DNA from: Bradyrhizobium monzae | Lineage (GTDB): Bacteria; Pseudomonadota; Alphaproteobacteria; Rhizobiales; Xanthobacteraceae | Length of the DNA: 64,000 bases | Reading direction: 5' to 3' | Assembly: GCF_021458635.1 (NCBI RefSeq) | Contig: NZ_JAIRDQ010000001.1 | Span: 1,054,001-1,118,000, forward strand | Shown: positions 46,943-56,590 of the stretch, piece by piece | Position numbering within the stretch: position 1 is the first letter of the stretch | Layout of the letters: every line of letters begins with the position of its first letter | The notes under the pieces: generated by a model | What the model saw: only the letters and a program-made list of their open reading frames with translations | Databases searched by the model: none | Told to the model about the DNA's origin: nothing | Made by a program: the position numbers and the translations under genes

Positions 46943-48017
46943 AGATGCGCTCCGCGAATTTGGTCGTATCAGTGCTCTGCTTGAACACCTGCACACTCTT
47001 GAGGTCGTCGGCATAGGCCTTGAGCTCACGCTTCAGCACCTCGCCCGTGGGGTGATGATGGTGCGTGTGGTAGCGCACCATGCCCTCGATATCGGCGAGC
47101 GTGGCGGATTTCGGCGCGTAGGGCTGGAACGATTTTGCCGCGACAGCCGGGTTCTGCGAGGTGAACATCGCGGCATCGAGCAGTCCTTGCGTGATCGCGC
47201 GCGCGACCTGCGGCTCCTCGCGCACGAGACTCCCGCGAAGACCGACGATGCAGCAGCTCTTGTCGCGGTAGTCGCCGTCGAGATTGGAGGCGATCTCCTT
47301 GTACTGGCTGTCCTTCAGCCAGAGATAGGCCAGCGGATCGGACGACAGGAAGGCCTGCACCTCGCCCTTCTCGACCGCGACGTTGAGCAAATTGCCGGGA
47401 TAGGCGCGCCAGTCGACGTCCTTGTTCGGGTCGATGCCGAGCTTTGCCAACTGGATCGAGAAGAAATTCTTGTCGGGACCGGCGAGATCGCCGACCGCGA
47501 CGATCTTGCCTTTGAGATCGGCGAGCCTGGTCACGCCGGAATCCGTGCGGCTCAGCACGCGCATGCAGCCGCCATGGGTGCCGGCGGCGATCTTGACGTC
47601 AAAGCCCTGCTCCAATGGCTTCAGCCAGCGCAGCGCCATGCCGAGACCGGCGTCGCTCTTTCCGGTGGCGATCGCCTCGAGCAGCTGGTCGGTCGAGCCT
47701 GAATAGTTGACGAGTTCGACGTCGAGATTCTGCTTCTGGAAGAAGCCGTGCTCGATCGCGACCGGCAGCGGCGCGAGACAGACCGCGCCGGCATTCCACG
47801 ACAGTTTGAGTTTGCGTGGTGCGCCTGAAAGCACCGGACCAGCTGCAGCCGCGCGGCACAGCGGGAATTCCGAGAGGTCGACACCGGACGCGGGCGCCTG
47901 CGGAACAAACGCCTGCGCGCCCAACGCGCCGAACGGTGCGGCGAAGGCGGTCGCAAGCCCCGCCTGCAGCAGATGACGCCGATCGAGGCCCGATCCGCGC
48001 TTGTTATCGTTGTTCAT
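46920..48017 (-). CDS. ABC solute-binding protein, SsuA/NMT1 type, Tat signal
   Basis: 365 residues from ATG 48017; a GTG at 48041 is less likely. The leader DRRHLLQAGLATAFAAPFGALG is a twin-arginine signal. The mature part has LSWNAGAVCLAPLPVAIEHGFFQKQNLDVEL, typical of nitrate/sulfonate binders, and LADLKGKIVAVGDLAG. A His cluster HTHHHHPTGE near residue 315 is notable and could bind a metal or a metal-chelated ligand. First gene of the operon. Confidence 0.88.
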   Translation of the reverse strand: MNNDNKRGSGLDRRHLLQAGLATAFAAPFGALGAQAFVPQAPASGVDLSEFPLCRAAAAGPVLSGAPRKLKLSWNAGAVCLAPLPVAIEHGFFQKQNLDVELVNYSGSTDQLLEAIATGKSDAGLGMALRWLKPLEQGFDVKIAAGTHGGCMRVLSRTDSGVTRLADLKGKIVAVGDLAGPDKNFFSIQLAKLGIDPNKDVDWRAYPGNLLNVAVEKGEVQAFLSSDPLAYLWLKDSQYKEIASNLDGDYRDKSCCIVGLRGSLVREEPQVARAITQGLLDAAMFTSQNPAVAAKSFQPYAPKSATLADIEGMVRYHTHHHHPTGEVLKRELKAYADDLKSVQVFKQSTDTTKFAERIYVDVFSV

Positions 48018-48491
48018 CAGTCCCCGCTCCTGCGCTGACACGGCTCCGCCATGAGCGCAACGGTCCGCGTTGCGCCTATTCCTTGCGGAGCAGCGTCGAG
48101 ATAAAATTGTTCCAGCGGCGCGTCATGCGCCACGGTGCGATGCGCAAATCATGCGGCGCGCTCGTCGCATCGTCAATGAAATGGAATTTCGAATGTGACG
48201 CGAGGCGAAGTCATTCTCTCCATCGGCACGCATGCAAACGATGAAAGGATTTTTGCCGATAGATCGGCTGGCACGACACGGCGCGACTCTGTCCACGTGC
48301 TTCGTTTCTGCTCATCCTCGACTGAGAGCGTCGCAAATTCTCGCAAGCAGCGCTTCGTTGAAATGCCATTGCTCGATGCATACGCAATACGGTTGGCCAT
48401 TTCATTGACTGCGCATCGCGCGATCATAGACTTGATCGTCTCGACGCATCGTTCGTTCACACGTCGTGAACAAGGCCATAAGACGGATCAA
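48018..48491. other. divergent promoter region
   Basis: 474 bases between two binding-protein genes facing away from each other. Open frames here have no ribosome sites. A rightward promoter candidate is TTGACT at 48405-48410 with TAGACT at 48427-48432 (16-base spacer), 60 bases before the start at 48492. Confidence 0.45.
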
Positions 48492-49472
48492 ATGAGCATC
48501 AACCCCGACAATCCATCCATCACTCGCCGGTTCGCCGCATCGTTGCTTGCCGCTGCAATCACGCTATCGACCGTCGCCGCATCGCTCGCGGCCGACACGG
48601 TCGTGCTGCGCGTCGGCGACCAGAAGGGTGGCAACCGCTCGCTGCTCGAAATCTCGGGTTACGCCAGGGACCTGCCCTACAAGATCGAATGGTCGGAATT
48701 CCCGGCCGCCGCGCCGATCCTGGAAGCGCTCAATGCCGGCGCGCTCGATGTCGGCTACACCGGCGATCTCTCCTTCCTGTCGGTCTATGCGGCCGGTGCG
48801 CCGATCAAGGCGATCGGCGGCACCAGGTCGGATGCGAAGACGCAAGCGATCCTGGTGCGCCAGGATTCGCCGATCAGGTCAGCCGCCGACCTCAAGGGAA
48901 AACGCCTCGCCGGCACGCGCGGCGGCTGGGGACAGTTCCTGATCGACGCGACGCTGGCGAAAGCCCAGATCAAGCTGGACGACGCGACCTTCGCGCCGCT
49001 CGGCCCGGTCGATGCCAAGGTCGCGCTGATGGCCGGCTCGATCGACGCATGGGCGGTGTGGGAGCCCTATGTCTCGTTCGCAACGCTGAAGGACAAGGCG
49101 CGCGTGATCGCCGACGGCGAAGGCCTGACGCCGACCATCACCTTCATCGTCGCCACCGACAGCGCCATCGCCACCAGGCGCGCGGCGGTGCAAGACCTCG
49201 TGCAGCGGCTGAACAAGGCGCGGCTGTGGTCGCTGGATCACATCAGCGAATACGCCAGGAGCACGGCCGAGCTGACCAAGCTGCCGGAGGACGTGCTGCT
49301 GTCGGCCTACACCGCACAGCGCACCAGCCCGATCGTCATCGACGAGAGCGTCGTGAAGGAAGTGCAGGAAGCATCGGACCGCTCGACGCGCTACGGCATC
49401 CTGCCGAAGACGCTCGATGTGAACAAGGCCGTCGACTGCAGCTTCACCGCGGCGGCTGCAGGGTCAAATTAG
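48492..49472 (+). CDS. ABC solute-binding protein, aliphatic sulfonate type (SsuA-like)
   Basis: 326 residues from ATG 48492; the longer frame upstream crosses the promoter region. Signal peptide RFAASLLAAAITLSTVAASLAAD. The mature part reads VLRVGDQKGGNRSLLEISG, LPYKIEWSEFPAAAPILEALNAGALDVGYTGD, and GTRGGWGQFLIDATLAKAQ, all characteristic of SsuA. It lacks its own permease and is transcribed away from the transporter at 45126-48017, which it may share. Confidence 0.9.
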   Translation: MSINPDNPSITRRFAASLLAAAITLSTVAASLAADTVVLRVGDQKGGNRSLLEISGYARDLPYKIEWSEFPAAAPILEALNAGALDVGYTGDLSFLSVYAAGAPIKAIGGTRSDAKTQAILVRQDSPIRSAADLKGKRLAGTRGGWGQFLIDATLAKAQIKLDDATFAPLGPVDAKVALMAGSIDAWAVWEPYVSFATLKDKARVIADGEGLTPTITFIVATDSAIATRRAAVQDLVQRLNKARLWSLDHISEYARSTAELTKLPEDVLLSAYTAQRTSPIVIDESVVKEVQEASDRSTRYGILPKTLDVNKAVDCSFTAAAAGSN

Positions 49473-49507
49473 GCGTGATGACTTTCAGACGAGCCGCGGG
49501 CTCAATC

Positions 49508-49534
49508 AACCTCTCCCGCAAGCGGGAGAGGGAG
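49508..49534. repeat. short CCTCTCCCGC palindrome
   Basis: CCTCTCCCGCAAGCGGGAGAGGG, another copy of the repeat core seen twice at 17871-17990, 40 bases after the sulfonate-binding gene. It may serve as its terminator. Confidence 0.65.
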
Positions 49535-49585
49535 CGCACCGTGGTCGCGGCGATAGGCAAACCCGGCAGAGCAAAAGGCAGCAAG

Positions 49586-49684
49586 ATGCGCAGGCTTCGG
49601 CTCAAAGCCGGCCCGCTCCATCTCGCCGCAATCGTGCTCGGGCATCTCGCCTGCATGAGCCTGATCGTGTGGCTGTCGCTTTGA
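49586..49684 (+). CDS. possible 32-aa single-TM miniprotein
   Basis: ATG 49586 with AAAGGCAGC upstream opens a 32-codon frame: a basic head (RRLRLKAGP) then LHLAAIVLGHLACMSLIVWLSL, one membrane segment running to the stop. The ribosome site is weak; real translation is uncertain. Confidence 0.3.
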   Translation: MRRLRLKAGPLHLAAIVLGHLACMSLIVWLSL

Positions 49685-49714
49685 CGCGCGCGATCGCCAT
49701 TCAGGCGTTCGCGG

Positions 49715-50158
49715 TCACCAATAGTGCCGATAGTAGGGGCGATAATAGGCCCGCGGCCGATAGTAGCCGTAACTGTAATACGGACGCGGACGGTAATAAG
49801 GGCGATAGCCATAACCGTAGCCCGGACCATAGCCGTAACCGTAGTAAGCAGGGGCGTAACCATAGCCCGGGCCCGGGTATCCATAGCCCCCATAACCACC
49901 ATAATACGGCCCACCGCCGTAATAGCCATAAGCCCCGCCGCTGGCGATCGCGCCGCCGATGATCGCGCCGGCTGCGAGGCCGCCGAGACCCCATCCAAAG
50001 CCACGGCCACGCCAATAGACCGGCGTGACGTCGTCACCGGCGGCGGCCTTCATGGTCGCGACATTGGTTGGTAGCGGGGCCGCTGTCACCGGCCCCACTT
50101 CGCCCGCCACGACCGCAGCCGTGAGCGAGCAGACAATTGTCATTTTCAAGATATTCAT
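49715..50158 (-). CDS. secreted Gly/Tyr-rich repeat protein
   Basis: 147 residues. Signal peptide MNILKMTIVCSLTAAVVAGEV with cleavage near TAAP. A short middle part (VYWRGRGFGWGLGGLAAGAIIGGAIAS) contains a glycine-zipper-like segment, and the last 75 residues are repeats of Gly-Tyr-x and Tyr-Arg-Pro (YRPYYRPRPYY). Such tails are low-complexity and sticky; a surface or envelope role is plausible. GGGAG-like bases precede the ATG. Function unknown. Confidence 0.75.
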   Translation of the reverse strand: MNILKMTIVCSLTAAVVAGEVGPVTAAPLPTNVATMKAAAGDDVTPVYWRGRGFGWGLGGLAAGAIIGGAIASGGAYGYYGGGPYYGGYGGYGYPGPGYGYAPAYYGYGYGPGYGYGYRPYYRPRPYYSYGYYRPRAYYRPYYRHYW

Positions 50159-50490
50159 CGCCTTTCTCCCTGTCTGACGTTCCGTTTAGGAAAAGGATCG
50201 CAAGCCATGATTCAGGCATCCCGGCGTTAAGTCAAAGCCTCGAATTTGCGTGCAGCGCACAAGATGCCGCGCCTGCCTGAAATGTGATCGTCCGCCGCGC
50301 CGTTATGACGCCGGCACGACGGCGCTGGCGAGTTGAGACCGGCGGGAAAGCGTTAAGCTTCCCATGCGTTCGCAACCAACAAGCACCTTCCCGATTTACT
50401 ATTCGTACCGTTACTATCGGTTCCAACGATGCGCGGCCGGAAGGCGTCTCGCGAAGGCCTTGGTATGCGCCTGAGTTCAGGGAGGACGAC
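50159..50490. other. promoter region ahead of glgC, no gene seen
   Basis: 332 bases between two divergent genes. The imperfect direct repeat TACTATTCGTACCG / TACTATCGGTTCC near 50398-50428 is the only structure noted. Confidence 0.4.
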
Positions 50491-51753
50491 ATGAGTGCCG
50501 CCGGAAATGAGCCGCTTGCCCGCCAGGCCCTGGCGTTCGTCCTGGCCGGCGGTCGCGGCAGCCGGCTGCTGGAATTGACCGACCGGCGCGCCAAGCCCGC
50601 GGTCTATTTCGGCGGCAAATCCCGCATCATCGATTTCGCGCTGTCGAACGCGGTGAACTCCGGCATCCGCCGCATCGCGGTTGCCACCCAGTACAAGGCA
50701 CACAGCCTGATCCGGCATCTCCAGATGGGCTGGAACTTCTTCCGCCCCGAACGTAACGAGAGTTTTGACATCCTGCCTGCGAGCCAGCGTGTCTCGGAGA
50801 GCATGTGGTATGTCGGCACGGCGGATGCGATCTACCAGAACATCGACATCATCGAGTCCCACAACTGCCGCTTCATCGTCGTGCTCGCCGGCGACCATAT
50901 CTATAAAATGGATTACGAGGTGATGCTGCGCCAGCATGTCGACAGCGGCGCCGACGTCACCGTGGGCTGCCTCGAAATGCCCCGCGCGGAATCTTCGGGC
51001 TTCGGCATCATGCATATCGACGAGAACGGCTGGATCCAGCAGTTCCTCGAAAAGCCCAAGGATCCGCCACCGATGCCGGGCAAGCCGGACGTCTCGCTCG
51101 CCAGCATGGGCATCTACGTGTTCGATGCAAAATTCCTGTACGACCAGCTCAAGCGTGACGCCGAAGATCCGCAATCCAACCACGATTTCGGCAAGGACAT
51201 CATCCCTTACATCGTCAAGAACGGCCGCGCCATCGCGCACCAGTTCTCGAGCTCCTGCGTCCGCTCTGGCGACGACCCTCGCTCCTATTGGCGCGATGTC
51301 GGCACAGTCGACGCCTATTGGGCTGCCAATATCGACCTCACCGACGTGGTGCCGGAACTCGATTTGTTCGACCGAGCATGGCCGATCTGGTCTTATTCGG
51401 AGATCACCCCGCCCGCGAAATTCGTCCATGACGAGGAAAGCCGGCGCGGTTCGGCCGTGAGCTCGCTGGTCTCCGGCGGCTGCATCATTTCCGGCGCGGC
51501 GCTGCGTCGCTCGCTGCTGTTCACCGGCGTGCGCATCAACTCCTATTCCAATGTCGAAAACGCCGTGATCATGCCTTACGTGAATGTGGGACGCGGCGCG
51601 CGGCTGAAGAACGTGGTGATCGACCGCGGCGTCGAGATCCCCGAAGGTCTCGTCGTCGGCGAAGATCCCGAGCTCGATGCAAAGCGCTTTCGCACCACCG
51701 AGCAGGGCATCTCGCTGATCACCCAAACGATGATCGACAGGCTCAATACATGA
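50491..51753 (+). CDS. glgC: glucose-1-phosphate adenylyltransferase
   Basis: 420 residues from ATG 50491 (GGGAGG upstream). It makes ADP-glucose from ATP and glucose-1-phosphate, the committed step of glycogen synthesis. The N-terminal part [48 protein letters not shown] is the nucleotide-binding and allosteric region; [12 protein letters not shown] holds the catalytic Asp; FLEKPKDPP the substrate Lys region. The C-terminal left-handed beta-helix (from about 300) mediates regulation by glycolytic intermediates. Its stop overlaps glgA by four bases. Confidence 0.96.
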   Translation: MSAAGNEPLARQALAFVLAGGRGSRLLELTDRRAKPAVYFGGKSRIIDFALSNAVNSGIRRIAVATQYKAHSLIRHLQMGWNFFRPERNESFDILPASQRVSESMWYVGTADAIYQNIDIIESHNCRFIVVLAGDHIYKMDYEVMLRQHVDSGADVTVGCLEMPRAESSGFGIMHIDENGWIQQFLEKPKDPPPMPGKPDVSLASMGIYVFDAKFLYDQLKRDAEDPQSNHDFGKDIIPYIVKNGRAIAHQFSSSCVRSGDDPRSYWRDVGTVDAYWAANIDLTDVVPELDLFDRAWPIWSYSEITPPAKFVHDEESRRGSAVSSLVSGGCIISGAALRRSLLFTGVRINSYSNVENAVIMPYVNVGRGARLKNVVIDRGVEIPEGLVVGEDPELDAKRFRTTEQGISLITQTMIDRLNT

Positions 51754-53210
51754 CGCCTGTTCGCGTCCTCGCGGTCGCTTCCGAAGTTTACCCCATCGTC
51801 AAGACCGGCGGCCTCGCGGATGTCGCCGGTGCGCTGCCGATCGCGCTGAGGGCGCATGGCGTCGAGATGCGCACCGTGATGCCGGGCTATCCGGATGTGA
51901 TGCGGCTGCTCTCGGGTGCGGAGGAAATCCGGCGCTGGCCGGATTATTTCGGCGGCCCGGGCCGGCTGCTCGCCGGATCCCATGACGGGCTCGACCTGTT
52001 CGTGCTCGACGTGCCGCACCTCTACACACGGCCGGGCAATCCCTACGTCACCGCCGAGGGTCTCGACTGGCCGGACAACGGCGTGCGCTTCGCGGCGCTG
52101 TCGCGCATCGCGGCCGATATCGGCCACGGTCTCGTCGCGGCCTTCGTGCCTGACATCGTGCATGCCCATGACTGGCAGGCCGGGTTGGCGCCGGCCTATC
52201 TGCATTACGATGGCGGGGCGCGGCCCGGCACCGTCATGACCATCCACAACATGGCCTATCAAGGCAAGTTCGACCGCACGCTGGCGGCCGCGATCGGCTT
52301 GCCCCAGGACGCGTCGTTCGACGTCCATGGGCTCGAATATTTCGGCGGCATCAGCTTCCTGAAAGCCGGACTGCAGCTGGCCGATCGCATCACCACGGTG
52401 TCGCCGACCTATGCGCAGGAGATCCAGAGCGACGAGGGCGGCATGGGGCTCGGCGGCCTGCTGCGCGAGCGCGCAAGCGTGCTGAGCGGCATCCTCAACG
52501 GCATCGACACCGAGGTCTGGAATCCGCAAACCGATGCGCATATCGCCTATCGCTTCGGCGCGCAGGACCTCACGTTCAGAGCCGCGAACAAGGCGGTGCT
52601 TCAGCAGCAATTCAATCTCGATTCCTCCGACGAAGCGCCGCTACTCGGCGTCATCAGCCGGCTGTCCTGGCAAAAGGGGCTCGATCTGCTGCTCGAGGCG
52701 ATCCCCACGATCCTGGAGCAGGGCATGCAGCTTGCGCTGCTCGGCAGCGGCGACCGCGATCTCCAGGACCGCTATCAAGCCGCCGCGCGCGCCAATCCCG
52801 GCCGGATCGGAGTCATGATCGGCTATGACGAGATACTGGCGCATCTGGTCCAGGCCGGCTCGGACGCGCTGCTCGTACCGTCGCGCTTCGAGCCGTGCGG
52901 GCTCACCCAGCTCTGTGCCCTGCGTTACGGCGCCGTCCCCATCGTCTCCCGCGTCGGCGGCCTCGAGGACACCATCGTCGACATTGGCGAGACCGACATG
53001 TCGGGCCGCGATGCCACCGGCTTCAAGTTCGGTCCCGTGACGGCAGATGCCCTCGCCGGCACGCTACGCAGGTCGAACGTCGCTTTCCACAACAAGGCGA
53101 CCTGGCGACGACTGCAATTGAGCGGCCTCGCGACCGACGTATCCTGGCGCAACCGCGCCGGCGAATACGCCACGCTTTATCGCAGCCTGATGGCGTCCCG
53201 CCACACGTGA
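51750..53210 (+). CDS. glgA: glycogen synthase (ADP-glucose)
   Basis: 486 residues, full-length GT5 glycosyltransferase. It extends alpha-1,4-glucan from ADP-glucose. [25 protein letters not shown] at the N-terminus has the KTGGL motif that binds ADP-glucose; [12 protein letters not shown] and [11 protein letters not shown] are catalytic-cleft segments; [24 protein letters not shown] carries the second conserved Glu region. It is translationally coupled to glgC. No branching enzyme or phosphorylase gene follows; those must be elsewhere. Confidence 0.96.
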   Translation: MTPVRVLAVASEVYPIVKTGGLADVAGALPIALRAHGVEMRTVMPGYPDVMRLLSGAEEIRRWPDYFGGPGRLLAGSHDGLDLFVLDVPHLYTRPGNPYVTAEGLDWPDNGVRFAALSRIAADIGHGLVAAFVPDIVHAHDWQAGLAPAYLHYDGGARPGTVMTIHNMAYQGKFDRTLAAAIGLPQDASFDVHGLEYFGGISFLKAGLQLADRITTVSPTYAQEIQSDEGGMGLGGLLRERASVLSGILNGIDTEVWNPQTDAHIAYRFGAQDLTFRAANKAVLQQQFNLDSSDEAPLLGVISRLSWQKGLDLLLEAIPTILEQGMQLALLGSGDRDLQDRYQAAARANPGRIGVMIGYDEILAHLVQAGSDALLVPSRFEPCGLTQLCALRYGAVPIVSRVGGLEDTIVDIGETDMSGRDATGFKFGPVTADALAGTLRRSNVAFHNKATWRRLQLSGLATDVSWRNRAGEYATLYRSLMASRHT

Positions 53211-53668
53211 GACTGCCCCTCTCCCCTTGTGGGAGAGGGTGGCTCGCCGCGTAGCGGCGAGACGGGTGAGGGGTCTCTCTCCACGAGTCCAACTCTCATA
53301 AACAGTCGATGTCTGCTTTCTGAAGCAAAGAGGAAATGCGCCCAATGTACCGGAATTTCGCCTTTCTGGCCCTTAGCTGACCTCCAACGGCGCTCGGCCG
53401 ACGTCCGCAAGTGACCCCACAACGGACTTGGCGGCTCCACGCCCGCTACACCGGGTTTTGCAGGAGATCCGCGCGGATGGGCGACCTCAGGGCTCACGCT
53501 AACTCATAGACCACCGATCGGGCGACCCGCCCCGCACCTCAGCGCGTGATATTCGCATCGCGTTCGGACGACAGCTGATCAGTGTGAGCTACTGCCCAGA
53601 TCGAGCAACTGTACTAATGGGCAGAAATTGCTCGCCGGCCAGGATTTGACGGATATTGCAGGAGTAGA
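53211..53668. other. intergenic with one repeat, no gene seen
   Basis: 458 bases between glgA and a convergent GNAT gene. It contains a repeat at 53218-53275 and then unstructured sequence. No frame has a ribosome site. Confidence 0.5.
53218..53275. repeat. palindromic repeat, variant of the CCTCTCCCGC family
   Basis: CCTCTCCCCTTGTGGGAGAGG forms one stem, followed by CTCGCCGCGTAGCGGCGAG as a second. It directly follows glgA and probably ends its transcript. Confidence 0.65.
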
Positions 53669-54190
53669 TTAGGTCAACGCCAATGCCATGTGAAGCGTTT
53701 GAGGTTCGCGGGAGGATTCTGGCCGAAATCCGAATCTGCGGAGCACGCGGAGCATAGCTGCGTTTTCCGCGAGTACCTCCGCCGTCAACGCTGTCAATCC
53801 AGCCTCGCGTGCGATAGTGATGAGATGGCCTGTCAAGAGACAGCCAATGCCGCGCCCTTGCCAAGCGTCGATGACGACGAAAGCTACTTCGGCTCGTCCC
53901 GGCTCGAATATGACATAGCGGCCGCCGCCGATTATCATGCTGCGGTCCGCCACTTCCGTGCACGCAACCAGTGCCACGTGGTTTCTGAAATTGGGTTCCA
54001 TGAAAAATGCGCGCTCCTGTTCGGAAAAATGACGTTTCGTCACAAAGAAGCGGCGTTGGAGCGATTGAGCGCTTGTCTCCTCGAGCGCAGCAAGCATGTC
54101 GGGCTCGTCCTCGGGACGAAGCGCCCGGATATCCACCAATCGTCCGTCGCGCAGCCTCTCCTGGCGGCTGTAATTTGCGGAATCCGGCAC
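53669..54190 (-). CDS. GNAT family N-acetyltransferase
   Basis: 173 residues from GTG 54190, with AGGAGAG upstream. The fold is clear: VDIRALRPEDEPDML at the start, VAFVVIDAWQGRGIGCLLTGHLITIAREAG containing the acetyl-CoA-binding Q/R-G-x-G loop, and LTAEVLAENAAMLRVLRRFGF. This subtype is like the acetyltransferase domain of Pat-type protein-lysine acetyltransferases. It is divergent from the DUF3141-pta-ackA-fabI operon, and acetyl-CoA/acetyl phosphate control could link them (inference). Confidence 0.85.
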   Translation of the reverse strand: MPDSANYSRQERLRDGRLVDIRALRPEDEPDMLAALEETSAQSLQRRFFVTKRHFSEQERAFFMEPNFRNHVALVACTEVADRSMIIGGGRYVIFEPGRAEVAFVVIDAWQGRGIGCLLTGHLITIAREAGLTALTAEVLAENAAMLRVLRRFGFRPESSREPQTLHMALALT

Positions 54191-54274
54191 CTAAGCTCTC
54201 CTGCGGCTCGGTCGCGGCGTGGCCCCGCGGGGCGGTTGATCGTCCCCGATTGACGCGAACACCGTCGCAGACCG

Positions 54275-54288
54275 TTGACTTATATCAA
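54275..54288. promoter_or_regulatory. FixK/FNR-type anaerobox upstream of the DUF3141 operon
   Basis: TTGACTTATATCAA fits TTGA-N6-TCAA. It lies 53 bases before ATG 54342; activation from about -41 would place transcription start near 54322. It is also 85 bases from the divergent GNAT start. Confidence 0.6.
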
Positions 54289-54341
54289 CGTCAGCCACCG
54301 CTAGCCTTCTTGAATGGCGTTGCGCGATGACGAGGTCGAAC

Positions 54342-56561
54342 ATGGCGATGGAAGACCTAAAGCTGCCTGGTGGCCCGATGTCGGGGCTGGTCGCCTCGGC
54401 GGTGGAATTCATGGTCGATGCGGGACAGCGCAGCGTCCTGTTTCTGGACATCATGCGGCAGCGCGGCGACCAGTACCGCGAGCACGTCGCCCAGACTGCA
54501 CCGCATGTGCTGCAATATGCCGCCGAATTGATCACGGACGGCCGGAGGCTCGACGAGCCCGTCAACTACGCGCTGGTGCGCATTATTCCGCCCAGGGATG
54601 TCGAGATCGACATGAGCCGGCGGCCTTTCATCGTGGTCGATCCGCGCGCCGGCCATGGTCCGGGCATCGGCGGCTTCAAGGCCGATAGCGAGATCGGCGT
54701 CGCCATGAAGGCCGGGCATCCCTGCTACTTCATTGGCTTCCTTCCGGAGCCGATGCCCGGACAGACCATCGAACGCATTGCGCGCGCGGAAGCCATCTTT
54801 ATCGAGACCGTCATCAGCCGTCATCCGGACGCCGATGGAAAGCCCTGCGTGATCGGCAATTGTCAGGCCGGTTGGGCCGTCATGATCCTGGCGTCACTGC
54901 GGCCGGAATTATTCGGGCCGCTGATCATCGCCGGTGCGCCGCTCGCTTATTGGGCCGGCGTGCACGGCCAATTTCCGATGCGCTATTCCGGCGGACTCCT
55001 GGGCGGAAGCTGGCTCACGGCGCTGACCAGCGATCTCGGCGCCGGCAAGTTCGACGGTGCCTGGCTGGTGCAGAATTTCGAGAACCAGAACCCGTCGAAT
55101 ACGCTCTGGACCAAGCAGTACAACGTCTACTCCAAGGTCGATACCGAGGCGGAGCGCTATCTCGACTTCGAGCGCTGGTGGGGCGGGCACGTCAACCTCA
55201 ACGCGGAGGAGATACAATTCATCGTCGACGATCTGTTCATCGGCAACAAGCTCGCCTCCGGTCGGATTGAGATGTCCGATGGCCAGAAGGTCGATCTGCG
55301 CAACATTCGTTCGCCGATCGTGGTGTTCTGCTCCAAGGGCGACAACGTAACCCCACCGCAGCAGGCGTTGGGCTGGATCCTGGACTGCTACGCCGACGTC
55401 AACGAGATCAGAGCTTACGGACAGACCATCGTCTACACCGTTCACGAGAGCGTCGGTCATCTCGGCATCTTCGTATCCGGCGGCGTGGCGAAGAAGGAGC
55501 ATGCTGAGTTCTCCAGCAACATCGACCTGATCGACGTGCTGCCGCCAGGACTCTACGAGGCCACGTTCGAGGCCCGTGGCAACGAGACGCTCAACGCGGA
55601 TCTTGCGGCAGGCCAGTGGGTGATGCGCTGCGAGGCCCGCACGCTGGACGATATCCGCGCGATGGGCGGAAATTCGCCCGAGGACGAGCGGCGCTTCGCT
55701 ACCGCCAAGCGTGTCTCTGAACTCAATCTCGCGGCCTATCAGAAGTTCTTGCGGCCGTGGGTGAAGGGCATGGTGACGCCCCAACTCGCGGAATGGGCCC
55801 GCAACATGCATCCACTGCGGCTGCAATACGAGGCGTTCAGTAGCCAGAATCCTTGGATGTCCATGGTCAAGTCGGCGGCCGATCATGTCGAGGACAACCG
55901 CAAGCCAGTCTCGAACGACAATCCGTTCCTGGCATTCCAGGAGCAGATGTCGAAGCAGATCGTCCATGCGCTCGATAGCTGGCGTGATGCGCAGGAGGCG
56001 TTGAGCGAGACCGTCTTCCTCAACGTTTATGGCTCGCCAGTGCTTCAGGCCGCCGTCGGCGTCGATCCTAATTCTGTGCCCTCGCGCCGCCGTGAGATGT
56101 CGGTTGAACATCGCGCGCTGCTCGAGAAGCGGGTCACCGAACTGAAATCCAGCATGGGAGAGGGCGGCCTTCGCGAAGCGGCCATCCGCGCGCTGCTCTA
56201 TGTCGGCTCGGCGCGCGGCATGGTCGACGAGCGAAGCATCGAGGCCCTGCGCCAGGTCAGGCGCGATCATTCCGGTGCGCGGCTGACTCTGCACGAGTTC
56301 AAGATGCTGGTGCGCGAGCAATTCTTCATGCTGCTCCTGGATCGGGACGCAGCGCTCGCGGCCATTCCCAACATGCTGCCTAACGACCTCAAACAGAAGC
56401 GCGGTGCTTTTGTTGCGATGCGCGAGGTACTGTCGGCGAGCGAGGAAATAACGGGCGAGCGTGCCAACCGTCTGAAACGTGTCGCCGAGCTTTTCGGTCT
56501 GGACCCGGGGGAGTTGACGTCGAACGTCGCCCCTTTCGACCCCCAGGCAAGAGCGTCGTAG
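54342..56561 (+). CDS. DUF3141 protein (PhaC-like alpha/beta hydrolase family)
   Basis: 739 residues from ATG 54342, chosen because GAGG lies seven bases upstream and the FixK box spacing fits; ATG 54327 is the alternative. The alpha/beta hydrolase part (about residues 85-380) has VVDPRAGHGPGIGGF, and VIGNCQAGWAVMILAS, in which the nucleophile-elbow position GxCxxG carries Cys like PHA synthases. The C-terminal half is helical and family-specific. It heads an operon with pta, ackA and fabI. Function unknown; an acyl-CoA or PHB-related role under low oxygen is an inference from context. Confidence 0.85.
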   Translation: MAMEDLKLPGGPMSGLVASAVEFMVDAGQRSVLFLDIMRQRGDQYREHVAQTAPHVLQYAAELITDGRRLDEPVNYALVRIIPPRDVEIDMSRRPFIVVDPRAGHGPGIGGFKADSEIGVAMKAGHPCYFIGFLPEPMPGQTIERIARAEAIFIETVISRHPDADGKPCVIGNCQAGWAVMILASLRPELFGPLIIAGAPLAYWAGVHGQFPMRYSGGLLGGSWLTALTSDLGAGKFDGAWLVQNFENQNPSNTLWTKQYNVYSKVDTEAERYLDFERWWGGHVNLNAEEIQFIVDDLFIGNKLASGRIEMSDGQKVDLRNIRSPIVVFCSKGDNVTPPQQALGWILDCYADVNEIRAYGQTIVYTVHESVGHLGIFVSGGVAKKEHAEFSSNIDLIDVLPPGLYEATFEARGNETLNADLAAGQWVMRCEARTLDDIRAMGGNSPEDERRFATAKRVSELNLAAYQKFLRPWVKGMVTPQLAEWARNMHPLRLQYEAFSSQNPWMSMVKSAADHVEDNRKPVSNDNPFLAFQEQMSKQIVHALDSWRDAQEALSETVFLNVYGSPVLQAAVGVDPNSVPSRRREMSVEHRALLEKRVTELKSSMGEGGLREAAIRALLYVGSARGMVDERSIEALRQVRRDHSGARLTLHEFKMLVREQFFMLLLDRDAALAAIPNMLPNDLKQKRGAFVAMREVLSASEEITGERANRLKRVAELFGLDPGELTSNVAPFDPQARAS

Positions 56562-56590
56562 CGCGGATTGGCGGAAGCAGGAGTGACGTG

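Noticed and set aside
49730..49930. CRISPR-like tandem repeats
   Set aside because: The repeats are irregular Gly-Tyr codon runs within a secreted low-complexity protein, without constant repeat and spacer lengths.
53300..53660. possible decayed gene fragments after glgA
   Set aside because: Short frames with no ribosome site or recognisable motif; nothing could be supported.
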